Source: an uncultured Brachyspira sp. (lineage in GTDB: Bacteria; Spirochaetota; Brachyspiria; Brachyspirales; Brachyspiraceae). From it: a DNA stretch of 28,538 bases. Every line of letters begins with the position of its first letter. Within the stretch, counting starts at the first letter, position 1. Under the pieces are notes generated by a model. It did not search any database, had not been told where the DNA came from, and saw only the letters and a list, made by a program, of their open reading frames with translations. A program made the position numbers and the translations under genes. Where the stretch lies: positions 1-28,538 of the forward strand of contig NZ_CAKVGN010000041.1 in assembly GCF_934747485.1 (NCBI RefSeq). The letters run 5' to 3'. Positions 16,980-24,681 of this stretch are shown here, piece after piece.

Positions 16980-17195
16980 TGTTGTTCTTTTTCCCGCCGC
17001 AAAAAGAACCAAAAAGTGCAAATGATTTGACTTTATATATTAGGGATATACTAAATGCAGTTCTTCGCGAAGCGTATCCGAAGGATATAAGGTTCTTTTA
17101 TACCAATACCATACTAAATGTACATCCTACGGTTGCCCCCACAGGCACTCCTTTCAGTCGTAAAAAAGTGGAATGTTGGGTCAAAGCAGCCACAA
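16980..17195 (+). repeat. Modular palindromic repeat, copy C
   Basis: Palindrome 1: GTTCTTTTT (16984-16992) and AAAAAGAAC (17001-17009) around CCCGCCGC, then CCAAAAAGTGCAA. ATGCAG is followed by CTTCGCGAAG and TATCCGAAGGATA palindromes. The second module keeps the left arm GGTTCTTTTA (17091-17100) and the CAGGCACTCCTTTCAGTCG loop, but its right arm near 17161 has decayed. It lies in tandem behind copy B. Confidence 0.7.
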
Positions 17196-17242
17196 ATAAA
17201 AAACTAAAAATATGTTTTTTAACAAACTTAAAAATCTATTTA

Positions 17243-17280
17243 ATAAAAAAAGATAGCACCACTATGAGCACTATCTTTTA
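17243..17280 (-). terminator. Rho-independent terminator of the SNF transporter gene
   Basis: AAAAGATAG (17248-17256) pairs with CTATCTTTT (17271-17279). On the minus strand the hairpin is followed directly by a run of T (complement of the A-run 17244-17250). It lies about 25 bases after the stop codon. Confidence 0.85.
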
Positions 17281-17304
17281 TAATCTTATCGATATTAAAA
17301 ATAT

Positions 17305-18690
17305 TTACTTCAATACAAATTTATTTAAGTATTCATAAACAAATATAGCAAGTATTATAAGCGGTATAATATAACTGCTGTAAAGTCTTAAATATGCAGG
17401 AAATTTAACTCCCTCACCAGTATTAACCTCTTTAAGAAAATTATCAAATCCCCAACCAAACTTTCTCGTACAGAAAAATAAAGTAACCAAAGCACCAAGA
17501 GGAAGTATATTATTACTTACTATAAAGTCTAATAAATCAAGTATTACAGTACCCTCGCCTAAAGGATTAATATGTGATAAAACATTAAAACCTAAAGCAG
17601 TAGGCAAGCTTCCAAAGAACACTACTAAAAATAGTATTACAGAAACTTTCTTTCTTGATAATCCAAACTTATCCATAGCAAAAGAATATATATTTTCAAA
17701 TACAGCAATTATAGTAGTGAGAGCAGCCATAGCAAGGAATAAGAAGAATAAAGAACCCCATAATCTTCCTAAAGGCATAGAATTAAATACATTAGGCAAA
17801 GTAACAAAAGTTAAGCCAGCTCCCTGACCGGGATTAACATTAAAAGCAAAACTTGCAGGAAATATTAAAAGACCAGCAAGCAAAGCTACTAATGTATCTA
17901 ATGCCACAACTATAAGAGCCTCACCTGTTAATCTTTGTTTTTTATCTATATAGCTTCCAAATATAGCCATTCCGCCCTGACCAACGCTAAGAGAGAAGAA
18001 AGCCTGCCCAATAGCCGCATAAAATATAGCAATAAAACCAGAAAATCCGCCGCCGAATAGTTTATTGAAATCAGGAATTAAATAGAATTTTAATCCCTCA
18101 ACAGCACCGTCTAAAGTTACAGCTCTTATTATTAATACTATAAGCAAAGCAAATAAAGATATCATCATAAACTTACTTGCTCTCTCAACTCCGTTTTGAA
18201 GCCCAAAAGAACAAATTAAAATACCTATTAATACACTAACTCCCATCCACAAAATTAAAGTAGAAGGGCTTCCAAGTACGCCATTAAAAAAAGTTCCAAT
18301 CTGATTAGCATCTAATGAAGTAAACTTGCCAGTTAAAGTAAAATAAAAATAAGCTAAACACCAACCGCATATAGTAGTGTAAAACAACATAAGAAGTACA
18401 TTACCAATAATCTGAACATAGCCTATTTTGTGCCAATGCTGACCTTTTTTCTCTAATTTTAGAAAAGAGTTAGATATATCATGTCCGCCGGCTCTGCCAA
18501 CAGCAAACTCCATAATCATAGGTATAGTACAAAATGCTACTATAGATATAATATAAAGTACAACAAAAGCACCTCCGCCATACTGACCTGTAATATAAGG
18601 AAATCTCCAAACATTACCCATACCTACAGCACAGCCAGCCGAAACAAGTATAAACCCTAATCTGCTGCCAAGTTTTTCTCTCTCTTTCAT
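17305..18690 (-). CDS. Sodium-dependent transporter of the SNF/NSS family
   Basis: Sodium-symport carrier of the neurotransmitter:sodium symporter family; bacterial members usually carry amino acids such as tryptophan, leucine or tyrosine. The 461-residue length and about 11-12 hydrophobic helices fit. The first helix has the diagnostic GSRLGFILVSAGCAVGMGNVWRFPY run (positions 8-32), which contains the sodium and substrate site and the unwound GMGN. The next element is GGGAFVVLYI. Helix 6 carries FFSLSVGQGG. A GGAG lies eight bases before the ATG. It is divergent from rpoN with promoters back to back. The exact substrate cannot be told. Confidence 0.92.
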   Translation of the reverse strand: MKEREKLGSRLGFILVSAGCAVGMGNVWRFPYITGQYGGGAFVVLYIISIVAFCTIPMIMEFAVGRAGGHDISNSFLKLEKKGQHWHKIGYVQIIGNVLLMLFYTTICGWCLAYFYFTLTGKFTSLDANQIGTFFNGVLGSPSTLILWMGVSVLIGILICSFGLQNGVERASKFMMISLFALLIVLIIRAVTLDGAVEGLKFYLIPDFNKLFGGGFSGFIAIFYAAIGQAFFSLSVGQGGMAIFGSYIDKKQRLTGEALIVVALDTLVALLAGLLIFPASFAFNVNPGQGAGLTFVTLPNVFNSMPLGRLWGSLFFLFLAMAALTTIIAVFENIYSFAMDKFGLSRKKVSVILFLVVFFGSLPTALGFNVLSHINPLGEGTVILDLLDFIVSNNILPLGALVTLFFCTRKFGWGFDNFLKEVNTGEGVKFPAYLRLYSSYIIPLIILAIFVYEYLNKFVLK

Positions 18691-18750
18691 AACTAATACT
18701 CCAATAAAAACATTAAAAAAACATCATGTTTCTATATATAATAATGAAGT

Positions 18751-18779
18751 ATCATATTATATAAAACAAATAAAATCAA
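18751..18779 (-). promoter_or_regulatory. Putative promoter of the SNF transporter gene
   Basis: On the minus strand TTGATT (18774-18779) and TATGAT (18751-18756) have a 17-base spacer, about 60 bases before the transporter start. The rpoN promoter lies 28 bases away on the other strand. Confidence 0.5.
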
Positions 18780-18806
18780 TACTTAATGCTTTTAATATAC
18801 ATTTTA

Positions 18807-18834
18807 TTGACAAAAAATTTTACTGTTATATACT
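18807..18834 (+). promoter_or_regulatory. rpoN promoter with -10 box abutting the start codon
   Basis: TTGACA (18807-18812), a 16-base spacer and TATACT (18829-18834). The rpoN ATG begins at 18841, only six bases after the -10 box, where transcription would normally start. There is no Shine-Dalgarno between, only CTTTTTTT-like sequence. The expected mRNA is therefore leaderless or nearly so. Confidence 0.7.
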
Positions 18835-18840
18835 TTTTTT

Positions 18841-20109
18841 ATGAGTTCATCTATAAATTTATCTACAAACATAAAAACTCAATTAAGACATGAATTAAGA
18901 TTAAATGCTCAAACCAAATTATGGCTTGATGTAATATCAATACCCGCCATAGAACTAAAAGAAAAGATAGAAAAAGAAATGGAAGAGAACCCTTTCTTGG
19001 AATACGATTTTAAAAATAGTAGTAGTAATACAGATATTGATAACATAATAGAAAACACGCTTCAAAGCGAAGGCGAAAGCCTATTCGAACACCTTAAAAC
19101 GCAAATAAATATAGCATTCGATAATAAAAAAGATATAGAATTAGCAGAACATATATGCAGTTTCATAGATAAAGACGGATACATAAAAACACCATACGAA
19201 ACCATAGCAGAAACTTTAAACGCCAATATAAAAGATGTACAAAAAATAATTAATATATTAAAAACCTTCGACCCATTAGGAGTTTGTGCGATAGATATTG
19301 AAGAATGCTTATCTATACAGCTTAAATCGAGAGATGATATAGAAGATAGTATAAAAGAAATAGCCATAAAAATAGTAGAAAAATTCCTAAAAGAGCTTGG
19401 TAAAAAGAATTATGATTATATAGCAAATGAGATGAATATTAGTAAAGATAAAGTGCTTGACGCTCTAAAAATAATACAAACATTAGAGCCCTACCCCGCA
19501 AGAGAATATGACACTACACCTATAAAATATATAGTACCTGAAATTTTTATATTTAAAGAAAACAATGAGTGGGTAGTAAAAACTAATGAAAGCTTCATAA
19601 AACCCTTGAAAATTAGCAAAAAATATAGTAAACTAATAAATGAGGGGAAAAATAGTAGAGAAGATACAAACTTTTTGAAAGAAAAAAAGAAAATGGCTGA
19701 AAATTTAATAAATGCCGTTAGTGAAAGAAAAAAAACATTATTAAAGGTTGGCGAAGGACTATTAAAATTTCAACTTCCTTTCTTTGAAAACGGAAAAGAG
19801 TTTGTAAAACCCTTAAAATTGCAAGATTTATCATTAGAAGTTTCTTTAAGTGAGTCTACAATAAGCAGAATATCTAATGGTAAATACTTAAATACAGTTT
19901 GGGGAACTTTTTCTATAAAATATTTCTTTTCAAAAGAGCTTAAAGGTGGAATATCATCAAGAGCTGTAAAAGAAATAATAAAAAGAATAATAAAAGACTC
20001 CCCTGTTAAATTGACTGATGAAAAAATAAGGCTGATATTAAAAAGTGAAGGTATCGATATATCAAGAAGAACTGTTGCTAAATATAGGCTTTCATCATCA
20101 ATATTATAA
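18841..20109 (+). CDS. rpoN: RNA polymerase sigma-54 factor
   Basis: Alternative sigma factor that recognises -24/-12 promoters and needs an AAA+ activator. The 422-residue protein is somewhat shorter than typical, mainly because region II is brief. Region I is recognisable at about 1-53 (KTQLRHELRLNAQTKLWLD, then ELKEKIEKEMEENPFLEYDF) and fixes the ATG as the true start. Core-binding repeats lie in the middle, and a helix-turn-helix (LSLEVSLSESTISRISNGK) lies near 330. The C-terminal RpoN box reads SRRTVAKYRL (408-417) against the family's ARRTVAKYRE. It heads the operon with hpf, ptsN, hprK and mnmA. Confidence 0.95.
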   Translation: MSSSINLSTNIKTQLRHELRLNAQTKLWLDVISIPAIELKEKIEKEMEENPFLEYDFKNSSSNTDIDNIIENTLQSEGESLFEHLKTQINIAFDNKKDIELAEHICSFIDKDGYIKTPYETIAETLNANIKDVQKIINILKTFDPLGVCAIDIEECLSIQLKSRDDIEDSIKEIAIKIVEKFLKELGKKNYDYIANEMNISKDKVLDALKIIQTLEPYPAREYDTTPIKYIVPEIFIFKENNEWVVKTNESFIKPLKISKKYSKLINEGKNSREDTNFLKEKKKMAENLINAVSERKKTLLKVGEGLLKFQLPFFENGKEFVKPLKLQDLSLEVSLSESTISRISNGKYLNTVWGTFSIKYFFSKELKGGISSRAVKEIIKRIIKDSPVKLTDEKIRLILKSEGIDISRRTVAKYRLSSSIL

Positions 20110-20129
20110 AAACAAAAGGAGAAAATTTT

Positions 20130-20909
20130 ATGCATCAAAACATCATAGGTAAAAATGTGAGAATCACTAAAAACGTAAGAGAACATATCGCTAATAAGAT
20201 GCAAAATATAAAAGTTCATTCTGATAAAATCATAGATGCTAATATCATATGTGAGCATATACATGAAGAATATATAGTTCAAGGTACTATTACTTTCGGT
20301 AAACAAGTATTCCATGATAAAGAAAAAGAAAAAGACTTGTATGTAGCAATAGATACAATGTTCCAAAAGATAGAAAGAAAAGTAAGAAAATCTAAAGAGA
20401 AAAATATAGATAAAACTCAAAGAGCTGTAGTTGATAAAACTGTACAGGCTGATGAAGATGATGCTTCTTATTCTATAAACACATTATCTTTATATGAAAA
20501 ACCTTTAGATGAAATTGATGCTCTTGTTATATTCAATCATGATAAAAGACCGTATCTTGCCTATTTCCCTATAAAAAGAGAAGAGGATTTATACAGTGTA
20601 AAAATAGGTAAATATCCTTCTTATCTATTTAAAGGAAATGATTCTAAGACTTATGAAATATACGAGAGTGATGATTCTAATTCTTGGAATATAGATGAAG
20701 TGAGTTTAACTAGTGATAATAATATAGATGCTAGTTCAAGCAAAAAATATGAATTAAAAGAATATAATGTGAGTGAGGCAGTAAACTATTTGACAGAAAA
20801 CAATAATGAAAAGTTTGTAGTATATGTAAGCAGTGTTACAGGTCAAGTAGAGGCTTTATATAAGGAATCAGATATATCTTTTACTTTAATAAGAATATTT
20901 GAGATATAA
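20130..20909 (+). CDS. hpf: Ribosome hibernation promoting factor, long divergent form
   Basis: Binds the 30S subunit in slow growth and, in long forms, dimerises ribosomes. Residues 1-95 form the S30AE/HPF domain (MHQNIIGKNVRITKNVREHI, then DLYVAIDTMFQKIERKVRK). Residues 205-259 (KKYELKEYNVSEAVNYL, then KFVVYVSSVTGQVEALY) resemble the C-terminal dimerisation domain of long HPF, though without its usual aromatic residues. Between them lies an unusually long region of about 110 residues with its own strand pattern (ALVIFNHDKRPYLAYFPIK). AAAGGAG precedes the ATG and the gene starts 20 bases after rpoN. The position between rpoN and ptsN is the classic one. Confidence 0.85.
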   Translation: MHQNIIGKNVRITKNVREHIANKMQNIKVHSDKIIDANIICEHIHEEYIVQGTITFGKQVFHDKEKEKDLYVAIDTMFQKIERKVRKSKEKNIDKTQRAVVDKTVQADEDDASYSINTLSLYEKPLDEIDALVIFNHDKRPYLAYFPIKREEDLYSVKIGKYPSYLFKGNDSKTYEIYESDDSNSWNIDEVSLTSDNNIDASSSKKYELKEYNVSEAVNYLTENNNEKFVVYVSSVTGQVEALYKESDISFTLIRIFEI

Positions 20910-20948
20910 TTTTTTATAATTAATACTATTTTGGAGGGCTTAACAAAA

Positions 20949-21413
20949 ATGAGCTTGATAGACTATATCAACAAAGATGCAATAATGATAGATGTTCAAG
21001 AGACGGATAAAGAACGTTTACTCTCTAAAATGGTAGAAAGGCTTAATGAATGCGGGCTTTTGCTGAATAAAGATGAAGCAGAGCACTCGATTATGGCTAG
21101 AGAAAAACTTATGAGTACAGGGGTTGGAAGCGGTATAGCTATTCCGCATGCCAAAACAGATGCTGTAGAAAGAATAGTTTTAACAGTTGCTACTATAAAA
21201 AATGGAATAAATTATAAATCTGTAGATAAGAAAAAAGTATTTATAGTTTTTATGCTTCTTGCTCCTAAAGATTCTGCATCAGAGAATTTAAAAGTGCTAA
21301 CTACAATAGCTAAGATACTTAGAGATAATAGTCATTTTGTAGAGAAACTCATAAATACAGACAAAAATGAAGATATAATATCTCTTATCGCTAAAGAGGA
21401 AATGAAATTATAA
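20949..21413 (+). CDS. ptsN: PTS EIIA-type regulatory protein (EIIA-Ntr)
   Basis: A phosphocarrier of the nitrogen-related PTS that adjusts regulation rather than transporting sugar. The frame runs upstream to a TTG at 20931, but that is inside the GGAGG Shine-Dalgarno (20933-20937). The ATG at 20949 gives 154 residues, the normal length. The phosphorylated histidine is His67 in GSGIAIPHAKTD (60-71), and a typical LLAPKDSASENLKVLTTIAKIL follows in the C-terminal half. No membrane domain is attached. The stop codon overlaps the hprK start (TAATG), so translation is coupled to the kinase. Confidence 0.93.
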   Translation: MSLIDYINKDAIMIDVQETDKERLLSKMVERLNECGLLLNKDEAEHSIMAREKLMSTGVGSGIAIPHAKTDAVERIVLTVATIKNGINYKSVDKKKVFIVFMLLAPKDSASENLKVLTTIAKILRDNSHFVEKLINTDKNEDIISLIAKEEMKL

Positions 21414-22363
21414 TGCCTAAAAAAATAAATGTTGAAAAATTCCTTGAAATCAACGAAAACAGAAACAACATATTAAAAATAAGAAGATTAACAGGTTTAA
21501 TTGGCATGAAAAATGAAATATACAGCTGCGATGTCAATAGACCCGGTATGGCATTATTTAGATATTTTCAGGATTTCGCTTTTGAAAGAATACAGATATT
21601 CGGCAAGGGCGAAGGAAATTATGTTGTAACTTTAGACAAAGAAAATAAAACTGATATATTTGAAGAGATGCTTTCTTATAAGATTCCTATATGTATATTT
21701 ACTTATGGGCTTGTGCCGCCGGAATCGTTTATAGAAATTGCTAAAAATAATAATATATGCGTTTTGGTTACTGAACTTCCTACAAATGAGTTTGTATTAT
21801 CTATGCAAAACTTAATAGAAGAGGAGTTTTTAGAATCTTTTAGAGTTCATGGCGGACTTGTTGAGGTTTTTGGAGTTGGCATTTTAATATTAGGTAAAAG
21901 CGGTGTTGGTAAGAGTGAGGCTACTTTAGAGCTTATATATAAAGGTCATAGGCTCATAGCAGATGATACTGTTGAGTTTAAAAAATTAAAAGACGGCAGG
22001 ATTATTGGTAAAAAGCATGATGTTATTAAGCATAAAATGGAAGTAAGGGGTATTGGAATAGTAGATATAAGCAGGCTTTCTGGTATGAGTGCCATTAGAG
22101 ATAAAAAAAGACTTGATTTGGTGATAGAGCTTGAACAGTGGAAAGATGATGAGCAATATGACAGAATGGGGCTTTATGATAAAACTTATAATATATTAAA
22201 CACTGAAATACCTTATATAAAATTACCAGTTCGTGCCGGAAGAAACATATGCATATTAATAGAAACTGCCGCTAAAAACTTGCGTTTAAAAGAGATGGGC
22301 TACAACAGTGCTAAAGAATTAGATAGAGATTTAATAGAAGCTATGCAAAAAAAAGGTTCATAA
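21413..22363 (+). CDS. hprK: HPr kinase/phosphorylase
   Basis: Phosphorylates and dephosphorylates a serine of HPr in response to carbon and energy state. The 316-residue protein has the two expected domains: an N-terminal part to about 130 and a kinase core from there. VHGGLVEVFGVGILIL (145-160) leads into the P-loop GKSGVGKS (161-168). HRLIADDTVEF (179-189) holds the acidic catalytic residues, and MEVRGIGIVDI (209-219) is the family signature. The ATG overlaps the ptsN stop by one base. HPr itself is not encoded here. Confidence 0.95.
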   Translation: MPKKINVEKFLEINENRNNILKIRRLTGLIGMKNEIYSCDVNRPGMALFRYFQDFAFERIQIFGKGEGNYVVTLDKENKTDIFEEMLSYKIPICIFTYGLVPPESFIEIAKNNNICVLVTELPTNEFVLSMQNLIEEEFLESFRVHGGLVEVFGVGILILGKSGVGKSEATLELIYKGHRLIADDTVEFKKLKDGRIIGKKHDVIKHKMEVRGIGIVDISRLSGMSAIRDKKRLDLVIELEQWKDDEQYDRMGLYDKTYNILNTEIPYIKLPVRAGRNICILIETAAKNLRLKEMGYNSAKELDRDLIEAMQKKGS

Positions 22364-22400
22364 AAAACATATCTATTATATAAAAAAGGATTAAAAATAT

Positions 22401-23462
22401 ATGTCAAAAATAGCTGTTGGTATGAGTGCGGGAGTAGATTCTACAACAACGGCAAAACTTTTAAAAGAACAGGGTAATGAAGTTTTTGGTGTTACTATGC
22501 TTCTTTGGGACGGCGATGAGAGAGCTCCTTTAGCTGGTTCTTGTTATGGTCCTTATCAAAACAAAGTGGTAGAAGAATGCAAAAAATATGCCGCTCAAAT
22601 TGGAATTGATTATTATGCTTTTAATGTTAGTGAATTATTTCAAAAAAAAGTAATAGATTATGTAAAAGATTCATACAAAAAAGGGCTTACTCCAAACCCT
22701 TGTATAATGTGCAATAGAGAAATTAAGTTTATGGCTTTATTTGATGCTATAGAAAAAAGCGGTTTAACTTTTGATAAATTTGCTACTGGGCATTATGCTG
22801 GTGTAAGATATGATGAAGAGTCTAAAAGATATATACTTTTAAGAGGCAAAAATCATATAAAAGACCAATCTTATTTTTTATATAGATTAACTCAAGAGCA
22901 ATTATCAAAAATAATGTTTCCTATGTATGAAATGACTAAAGAAGATACAAGAAACTTAGCAAGAGAGTACAATCTTATTGATGTGGCAGAGAAAAATGAC
23001 AGTCAAGATTTTTTTGCTGGGGAATACCATAGGTTATTTGATGAAGATTTAGAAGGAAATATTGTACATATAGAAACTAATGAAATATTAGGTCATCATA
23101 ATGGAATATGGCATTATACGGTTGGGCAGAGAAAAGGACTCGGTATTGCATACAAAGAGCCTCTTTTTATAATATCATTAGACAGCAGCACTAACACTGT
23201 TTATGTGGGAAATAAAAATCACACCATTATAGACAAAGTTACAATATATGACATAAATTGGATAGTAAACAAAAGAGAGAAAGAGTTTACAGCATTGGTA
23301 AAAACAAGAAGTGCTCATAAAGGTACTATGGCTAATGTGGTGCCAATAGATGAAAATAGAATAGACATACATTTTTTAGAGCCTACAGGTATAGTAGCCA
23401 AAGGACAATCATGCGTTTGCTATGACGGCGAGATTACATTGTGCGGCGGAATTGTATACTAA
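22401..23462 (+). CDS. mnmA: tRNA-specific 2-thiouridylase
   Basis: Adds the 2-thio group to wobble uridine of Lys, Glu and Gln tRNAs. The 353-residue protein starts with the PP-loop variant GMSAGVDST (7-15), usually SGGVDS. TPNPCIMCNREIKF (97-110) contains the first catalytic cysteine (Cys104) and an extra Cys101. The tRNA-binding and C-terminal barrel regions are present (WHYTVGQRKGLGIA, near 235-250). The second catalytic cysteine of the E. coli type (DSTGIC) is missing: here the segment reads DSQDFFAGE (200-208). Cys48, Cys60, Cys101 and Cys104 could instead hold an iron-sulfur cluster, which is inference. AAAGGA lies upstream of the ATG, 37 bases after hprK. Confidence 0.9.
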   Translation: MSKIAVGMSAGVDSTTTAKLLKEQGNEVFGVTMLLWDGDERAPLAGSCYGPYQNKVVEECKKYAAQIGIDYYAFNVSELFQKKVIDYVKDSYKKGLTPNPCIMCNREIKFMALFDAIEKSGLTFDKFATGHYAGVRYDEESKRYILLRGKNHIKDQSYFLYRLTQEQLSKIMFPMYEMTKEDTRNLAREYNLIDVAEKNDSQDFFAGEYHRLFDEDLEGNIVHIETNEILGHHNGIWHYTVGQRKGLGIAYKEPLFIISLDSSTNTVYVGNKNHTIIDKVTIYDINWIVNKREKEFTALVKTRSAHKGTMANVVPIDENRIDIHFLEPTGIVAKGQSCVCYDGEITLCGGIVY

Positions 23463-23477
23463 AACAATAATTTTACC

Positions 23478-23690
23478 AACTTTTTTGTTGTTCTTTTTCC
23501 CGCAGCTTACGCACCTAAAGGTACTTCCTTCAGTCGCGGTACGGACTTCGTCAAAGAACCAAAAAGTACAAATTTATATATTGTCAATATGTATTAAAAC
23601 AATATTTATATTTTAATAAAAAATGCAGCCTTTTTGCTTCTTTGCGGCGGCAAAAGAAGTGGGGGTACGGGGGCTAGTCCCCGAAAAACT
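23478..23690 (+). repeat. Modular palindromic repeat, copy D
   Basis: Palindrome 1: GTTCTTT (23490-23496) and AAAGAAC (23553-23559), with a long loop holding CACCTAAAGGTACTTCC, CAGTCGCGGTACGGACTTCG and related motifs also seen in copy A. An AT spacer almost identical to copy B leads to ATGCAG. Palindrome 2: CTTCTTT (23637-23643) and AAAGAAG (23653-23659) around a GCGGCGGC-rich loop. Hairpin 3: CGGGG (23668-23672) and CCCCG (23679-23683). It lies in the 354-base convergent gap between mnmA and the EamA gene, which contains no gene. Confidence 0.75.
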
Positions 23691-23769
23691 AATAAAACTT
23701 AAGAAATATTTTTTGGTAAACTCAAATAAATATATTCTAAAATAACTATATTTTGTTATATGATTATTT

Positions 23770-23812
23770 TATTCAACTTTTTCCCGTAGCAAAAAGTTGC
23801 AAAAAGTACAAG
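23770..23812 (+). repeat. Modular palindromic repeat, copy E (palindrome 1 only)
   Basis: CAACTTTTT (23774-23782) and AAAAAGTTG (23791-23799) enclose CCCGTAGC. They are followed by CAAAAAGTACAAG, matching the downstream flank of palindrome 1 in copies A, C and D. The unit runs up to the stop codon of the EamA gene on the other strand and may serve as its transcript end. Confidence 0.65.
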
Positions 23813-23816
23813 TGTT

Positions 23817-24680
23817 TTAGCTTTGTACCTTCGATGACATTATCATAAATACCGTAGACAAAACAACAAGAATAGAACCAAATAATATATTAATAGTTAG
23901 TGTCTCATTATAAATAAATATAGAAGCTATTACTGTAGTTGTAGGTTCAAACATATTTAATATTGAAGCAAGAGAAGAGCCTAATTGTTTTACACCATAA
24001 AGCAAAAGCCCTAAAGAAAATATTGTACAAAGTAAAGATATAGCAATAAAATTATTAAATACATTTATGCTGTCAATCATTTTTAGGCTATTAGTTGCTA
24101 TACCAAATATAAAAAATACTATAGATACAAATAAAGACATATAAAAAAGCGAAACCATAGTATCAAGTTTAGCAAATGAAGCCTTTTTGTTTGATATAAT
24201 ATAAACTCCGTATGTTACTGTGGTTATTAAAGCATATATTACACCCTTAAAAGATTCCACTTCTACAACTCTAGTTAAAAGTACTATTCCAATAACCGCA
24301 GAAATTACAGAGATTATTTTTAATATATTAATTTTCTCTTTATAGACTATAGCCATTAATATAATTACTACAACAGGATATCCAAAGTGAATCATATTGG
24401 TAAGCCCTGCTGATATATATAATAAAGAAAGCGATAAAAAGAAAAATGTTAAACCAAGCCCAACTATACTAAACAAAATTAATTCTAAAAATTGTCTCTT
24501 ATCTATTTTAAAACTTTTTTTTCTTATGAGTATTATAAAAAATAAAAATATTGCTGTAAAAACATATCTATAAAAAACTATTGCCACAGATGAATAATTT
24601 TCTCTTATAATATTTTTTGTAAATATTGGAAGAAAACCATAAGCAATAGAAGCAATAATCACTAATAATACATTAATCAT
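23817..24680 (-). CDS. EamA-family (DMT superfamily) permease
   Basis: Membrane carrier of the drug/metabolite transporter superfamily. The 287 residues contain ten hydrophobic helices arranged as two EamA halves. The first half includes SSVAIVFYRYVFTAIFLF, and the second includes the family's end pattern SLASILNMFEPTTTVIASIFIYNE. The substrate cannot be predicted; relatives export amino acids or metabolites. The ATG follows the lpxD stop after one base, so the two genes form a coupled operon. The last codons touch the palindromic repeat at 23770-23812. Confidence 0.9.
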   Translation of the reverse strand: MINVLLVIIASIAYGFLPIFTKNIIRENYSSVAIVFYRYVFTAIFLFFIILIRKKSFKIDKRQFLELILFSIVGLGLTFFFLSLSLLYISAGLTNMIHFGYPVVVIILMAIVYKEKINILKIISVISAVIGIVLLTRVVEVESFKGVIYALITTVTYGVYIISNKKASFAKLDTMVSLFYMSLFVSIVFFIFGIATNSLKMIDSINVFNNFIAISLLCTIFSLGLLLYGVKQLGSSLASILNMFEPTTTVIASIFIYNETLTINILFGSILVVLSTVFMIMSSKVQS

Positions 24681-24681
24681 T

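Noticed and set aside
16716..17195. Repeated palindromes considered as a CRISPR array
   Set aside because: Units are long, few, diverged and not regularly spaced with unique spacers, and no cas gene is present.
16979..17338. Open frame of 119 codons on the plus strand
   Set aside because: It lies over palindromic repeat copy C, the transporter terminator and the end of the SNF gene. It has no Shine-Dalgarno and no family signal.
19770..20420. 216-codon open frame on the minus strand
   Set aside because: It is antisense to the well-supported rpoN and hpf genes; Phe/Tyr/Ser-rich composition is the usual shadow of AT-rich coding sequence.
23422..23616. Open frame of 64 codons at the end of mnmA
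   Set aside because: It overlaps mnmA in another frame and then runs through repeat copy D; composition reflects the repeat.
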